Assembly: GCF_004210375.1 (NCBI RefSeq)
Contig: NC_134837.1
Coordinates: 162,853,310 to 162,917,309 of the forward strand
Length of the DNA: 64,000 nt
Source of the DNA: Tachypleus tridentatus
Lineage: Eukaryota; Arthropoda; Merostomata; Xiphosura; Limulidae
Direction: 5' to 3'
The notes under the pieces were generated by a model. It saw nothing but the letters and a program-made list of their open reading frames with translations. It made no database searches and had not been told where the DNA came from. Each line of letters opens with the position of its first letter. Position 1 is the first letter of the stretch. Both the position numbers and the translations under genes were made by a program. This document shows, piece after piece, positions 58,738 through 64,000 of the stretch.

Positions 58738-61700
58738 TACTGATAAGCCGTGGCATCAGAAAAAAACAACACATCCATCTAGTTATTTTAATCTAGATGC
58801 TTTTACGTCTTCCTAGTACCAAAAGTGAGCAAAATAGCTATTTTATAAGCTTAAATATACATCAACTTAATTATAGTATCTCAAAAACCTATGAATCCAT
58901 ACGCCAAGAGTGTGGTTTGGCTAATAAGTTCACACTCAAAGGCATTGTTGTTTTTATTTTAATACAGAGCTGATAAATATAAGCTGTTCATAGTGACACG
59001 GCTAAAACAATATGTAAAAAAAAAAAATTAAATGTTCAGATTATTTCTGTAGTCAAACATCCTGTTATCTTAACGTACATTTCTTGATTAAGCAGTACAC
59101 TTGTGTGATGTAAACTCTGGATACAAAAGTCTGCCTGAGACATAAACATAAACAAGTTCTTCCTACAACTTCCGATCTAATTTACAATAAATAAAGATTC
59201 ATGACTCACAGAAACACGAACAGGTCTGATTATACAGATCATCAGAACTTGATACTCAGTATACAGCTATTAAAGTCGACAAATTATCATCCTGAAATAC
59301 CTTTTAACGCATTGATTTAATATTTGTTTCAATTATCTTGGATTTAAGATTTTTTTCAATTATTTTGGTTACTCGCCAATCTGTTGACAGATTAGCTGTG
59401 ATATGTCTGAACCTATTATTTAACACTTCAGTGTTATCATACGAACTAACAAATAAATCTTCGGCCATAAGGTCTACCTTTTAAGTGCCCACAGACTATC
59501 GGTTTTCGTCTTTTGTGAAGCACAGATTTCCTTGATCTAACAAAAAATAAAAATATCTGTTTATTTAAAAAGACTCTCTGAAATTCGGTAAAATGTAAGG
59601 CTTCAGTTTTTAGCAGATATACTATATTTTTCGATACTTTAGAATTTTATTTTATTCAGAAATTATTCTAAGTTCTGATTATTTTTACAAGAGCTAATAT
59701 TTGAAAACTTTACAAGTATTAGTTAGTTGATGACTATACAATTAAAAAACCTAAGCACGATGACAATTCCAAGAATTCCTGGTACATTTTAAATACAAAG
59801 TAAATGGCTGTGAACACATTTATGGAACTGTTTAAGTACATGTTGGGAACGCGAAGAACAACCACCAAATGCAAGATTCTCAGAGCCTAAAGAAAACAGG
59901 AAGAACATAAACAAAAAATAAACAATTATCAAATATACAACAGGTCTTTTCAGAGAAACGATATAACTCTTACCAGTTGTTCAGAATGACTTTAATCTTA
60001 ACTATATCCATTCAAATAATCACGTGTAGATGCTGGCATTACTTTTTTACAAATACTTCTGCATCTATGCTGGGATAACATTACGAGCATTATCACAGGG
60101 TATCGGATATCTTCAGTCCTGTGAATGCGTTTATGTGCCTTTCCTCTATATTAAAAGTAACTGGATCCCCTTTGACAAAACAGATCCTAGTTTTTACGTT
60201 TCCCAGGGTGTGATTTATTAGTACACATTATTTCGTATAACTTGGGCTTTTAGTTGTGTGATTTAAATGTACCTTTTTTCTCTCTCCCGAAAAAAATACG
60301 TATATGGTTTCGAAAGCATTTTCTGAAAACAAGTAATTATTAAATTCTCATAACTATACAGTGTGTAATGTTTGCAAGGGTTCGTATCGTAAAAACAATG
60401 TACTTGAAGCATTCCTGTTGAGGTTTAAAAGATGCAGCTTTTACAAGATCAAACACGTCAAGTATTTGATACGAAGCGTTTTAACATTACTGAAGTAGCC
60501 CTTCAGTGGCTCAGAGACAAGTATGAAAGCTTATAATGCCAATAATCGGATTTGATACTTGTAGTGAGCACACCACTATCTAGATAGCCAACTAATAGAC
60601 TGATAAAAGGCAAAATAGTAAAATCTTTCATTTTCATTCCACTCTGCATTCTCAATGTTAAATCGTATCAAGATTCGACTATCCAGAAAGCTAAATAATT
60701 TTTCCAATCACAATTGTGCAAGATGTTTAGTGGTAATGGTGCACAACAAGACGTGATGTTAAAAAACTCTTATAACTGGAAATGCAATTTGAAACATTAA
60801 ATTAATTTATCACTTATATAATTTTTTATCAAAAAGTCACGAACATTAAACGTGCAACAACATATGCGTTATCTCCCCTTTAACATTTCAGTTAAGGTAC
60901 CATATAACAAAGTCTTCATATGTACTTCAGGAGTTGTGTTACCATCCGTCTAGAACAAGAAAATAATAAAAGTCCTGCCACTGCTATTTGTTGCACGACT
61001 TCGCATATGTTGATCTACATTATAAGGTTCAGGTTACAGGTCTTTACTTCTGATGACAATTCTTACGCAGATGTAAATGTTAAATTGATCTTAATGAAAT
61101 TAAACATTGTGTACAGTACATTTTAACAACTTGAATTCAGTAATATACCATGTGATTAACAAAAATGACATAAAACGGTCAACGAAACTGTATCAAACAC
61201 ACATTCAGTTCTGCTCACAATACGTTTATCACATGGCAACGTTACGAAACGGAACTTTCTTTGTTAAAACCATATTATAATTTGTTTTTTATCTATTCAG
61301 ATGAAGGCCATTTGAGCTAAAATTTTCTAACTAAATGCACAAGCTGATCTGGTCTAACAAAACCGGTTGAAACCCCGAATAAAAGTAAAATATAATATTT
61401 CTAAAGTGAGACACAGAACGTCCAACTTCAGAATCAGTTTTCCCCTTTACGGTATACCCTTATTTCAGTAGTACTGTAAAAACATTATATATCTCTGTTT
61501 ACTTTGTTTAACCCTTTCGTTCGTTCGTTTGTCCTGTTTTAAACTGTTTTTCGTTCATTATTACTGGTAAAGAATAAACGTCATAAACGGACACATTTTT
61601 AAAGTAAACCATGACTTGCACAAGTAAAACACAAGCTTGTTAGAACATATATTCTGATTTAAATTTAGAAACCTAGATCATACATAAGAACTTACTTATC

Positions 61701-61757
61701 GTTTGTTTGTCTTTCATTGTTGCTGGTATCTAGTAATGAGCTAGAAGCATAGATATA
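58738..61757. other. No gene recognised
   Basis: AT-rich, apart from a degenerate family B SINE near 60500. Short open frames here have no recognisable content. Confidence 0.4.
60500..60605 (+). repeat. Degenerate family B SINE
   Basis: 'gcccttcagtggctcagaga', 'aagcttataatgcc' and 'ggatttgatacttgtagtga' follow the family order. Confidence 0.5.
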
Positions 61758-62167
61758 TCAGGTTGAGGAATAATTCGTGAGCGTTTTTAAATAATTTCAT
61801 TCAAGCATTACATGCAAGACTATACAATACTTCAATGCATGAACACATTATACCCAAAACATTTATTATGATACTTTATTTCATGTAATACCTAGGTATA
61901 TAGTATGCATTGTTTTAAACGAAATTGCAAGAAATTAAATGCGAAAAGCAGATGGTGTCGAAAATGCTCGATTTTGTCCACTTGACATTCCATTTAATGA
62001 GCTGAAAATGAAAGCAAAAATTAAAGACATATGAAAATCAAACACACCATCTATTAGAGCAAAACATTATCTACCAAATGACATGAAATATGTTGCGAAA
62101 GCGTTTCATTTATGAATATATTTTGTTACCTTGATAAAACGCTCACGAATTATTCCTCAACCCAATA
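61756..62167. mobile_element. 408-bp mariner-type MITE
   Basis: Terminal inverted repeats of ~28 bp (core ggttgaggaataattcgtga, then gcgttt) at 61758 and ending at 62165, flanked by TA. There is no transposase frame inside. The ends differ from those of the mariner at 38114, so it belongs to another subfamily. Confidence 0.88.
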
Positions 62168-63189
62168 CATAAATGTGGTACGTTTATAAAACAAGCCATG
62201 ACTCGCCAAATAAAAGCTATTTTCAAAAACAATTGTTAAATCAAATTTAGAAACTTGAATCTTATATATAAATAATAACTTACTCCTTTTTCCTTTCTTT
62301 CAACAGTTTCTTAATCTACCTCTAACTTCCAAGGAGAAGGTGAGTACACCAAGTGGTAGGAAGTCAGGCTCCTCTTTACTTCCGCTTCAAGTCATTACCG
62401 GAAACGCTACTTCCGATACAATGGTTTTTTATGACATCATGAAAAATAAAGGATACAAAACTGAATACTTGTGCTCTTCTTGGAATTAAGTTAATTTCTA
62501 TATTGTCCTTTTCCTCATTTAACCTTGTGATTTAGGCTACTAATGTTTTCGTCTCAAATTAAAATAGCAGTTTTGTGGCTCGCTTACAACTATTTGCACT
62601 TCACTCTCGTTCCAGCAACTTTTGCGATAAAAAGGTTTCCGACTTGCCCAGAATCATTCGAAGTTCTACAAATACACGTGCGTGCATATGGCACAAATAT
62701 TTAAAATAACCTTGAAAACAACTGAAAATAATCCACTTCAAAGAAAATCAGATCTTTTTGTTATTTATACATAGTCACTTAATACATGTAGGTACGTAAT
62801 AATTTGACATAACTGGTAACAGTGGGAGTTATTCCTGGCTCAACAAAATACTCGATATTTTAGCTGAGCAATCCTTAATCAAGCAGTCACTCTAGTCCCA
62901 AATACGTCATGAAGTTTCTGTACACCTCTAACATAGCAATTCTGGCGTCTGTCCCTTGTCTTGAGCCAGAAAATGGGTATGAGATGCGCATGCTCTGCAC
63001 GACTAAAAGTTCATAATAGTTGTTTAACATTCACTGCAGAAAGTTGCATATATTGTCATATTGAAAAACAAATACTGTTCATCTCAATCATATATTTCAA
63101 AATAAGATGTTATTTCCAAGCACCTCAAATCCTTTTTGTGTGTTTGGTACATATAAAAACAAATCGTTATTTCTTTTTCTAAGAAATCA

Positions 63190-63305
63190 CTAGTAGTTCA
63201 GTAGTAAGTCTAAGGGCTTATAACGCTAAACTTTGTGGTTCGATCACCGCGACGGACACAGCACGCATAGCCACTTGTGCAGCTTTAAACTTTACAACAA
63301 AGATG
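63190..63305 (+). repeat. Family B SINE
   Basis: 'tagtagttcagtagtaagtc', 'agggcttataacgctaaa' and 'ggttcgatcacc' (B box), then 'cacttgtgcagctttaaac'. Confidence 0.7.
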
Positions 63306-63659
63306 GTTGTTTTTCCTCGAACATTGTTGATGTCATATTAATGAATGTCATAGCTGGTATAAATTTCTGTCGTATGTGTTATTTCATTTATCAAGAGTGT
63401 GAATAACAAGGTTTGATTGGTATTATTTTAGCAGAATGTTAAAAGTCTTTCACAAATATTCGCGACATGAATATATGAAAAATATACAGATTGTGACTTT
63501 GAACTCTGTATATTAATGAAATGTTGAACAATAGGTTGCCAGACAATCAAATTGTTCTTTCTGGTACAAATCGTGGCCATTAGGGGCAGGAATCATTCCA
63601 GAAAATAAAACGCCTTGAAATTTTACAGGAAATAATTAAAAAAAACTTTAACGAAACGT

Positions 63660-63830
63660 TTGTTTGTTTGTTTTTCAATTTCGCACAAAGCAACACGAGG
63701 GCTATCTGTGCTAGCCGTCCCTAATTTAGCAGTGTAAGACTAGAGGGAAGGCAGCTAGTCATCACCACCCACCGCCAACGAATAGTGGGATTGACCGTCA
63801 CATTATAACACCCCCATGGTTGAAAGGGCG
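63660..63830 (-). repeat. SINE family A with internal deletion
   Basis: Reverse tail and body, but the 'ctcttgggctactcttttac' block is missing and the copy stops before the head at 'ttgaaagggcg'. Confidence 0.88.
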
Positions 63831-64000
63831 TTCGCGAAACGAAATCTAGATTTCTAAGAATTTCTTTACCAACCTGTTTTTAGCTTCCTACAGTAATGTA
63901 ACAGTGTCAAGGTGGCTCTGAATTAAACAGTTAATTTTATACTGAATGATTTCAGCATCAGCTGATGTTTCACTTGTATTCCCGTACTCGGGAAAAAGTA

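Noticed and set aside
1..64000. CRISPR array, operons, phage or integron structures
   Set aside because: The window is eukaryotic; no regularly spaced repeats or prokaryotic gene layout are seen.

Overview
The window is nuclear DNA from an animal, most likely a chelicerate arthropod. Genes are split by GT-AG introns, the sequence is AT-rich, and tRNA-derived SINEs and decayed Tc1/mariner and hAT transposons are everywhere. Two SINE types (a ~270-bp one ending 'gcgaaattcaaaacaaac' and a ~115-bp one beginning 'gccccccgctagtacagcgg') match what I remember of horseshoe-crab (Limulus/Tachypleus/Carcinoscorpius) genomes. That species call is recollection plus inference and was not tested by search.

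Two protein genes can be read in full. (1) 7717-34773, plus strand: a ten-exon SSUH2/ssu-2 homolog of 348 codons, with six CxxCxGxG zinc-binding motifs and a CCCGC tail. Every exon junction keeps the reading frame. Its second intron (~14.3 kb) is full of transposons. (2) 48905-53371, minus strand: a four-exon rhodopsin-class GPCR of 364 codons, resembling the insect moody/Tre1 group. Its first coding intron appears to use a rare GC donor.

Layout. 1-7716: no convincing gene; SINEs and a Tc1 C-terminal fossil. 7717-9185: first two SSUH2 exons. 9186-23486: intron 2, holding a young Tc1-like element inside an older Tc1-like fossil (about 10.66-12.65 kb) and two ~1.03-kb copies of an unknown repeat in opposite orientation, each carrying its own insertion. 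23487-34773: the other eight SSUH2 exons, with a 201-bp tandem triplication of part of exon 6. 34774-48904: 3' flank, a mariner with both ends preserved (38114-39302), a possible small secreted peptide ORF (39781-39981) and a hAT/ZMYM-like transposase fossil (about 42271-44160, minus). 48905-53371: the GPCR. 53372-64000: no recognised coding gene; SINEs, a short tandem array, a hammerhead-like motif and a 408-bp mariner-type MITE.

The two genes show no functional link: one encodes a putative cysteine-rich chaperone-like protein, the other a cell-surface receptor. No CRISPR, operon, tRNA or rRNA gene was found. The interest lies in genome dynamics: partial exon amplification, nested and datable insertions, and an unusual splice site.
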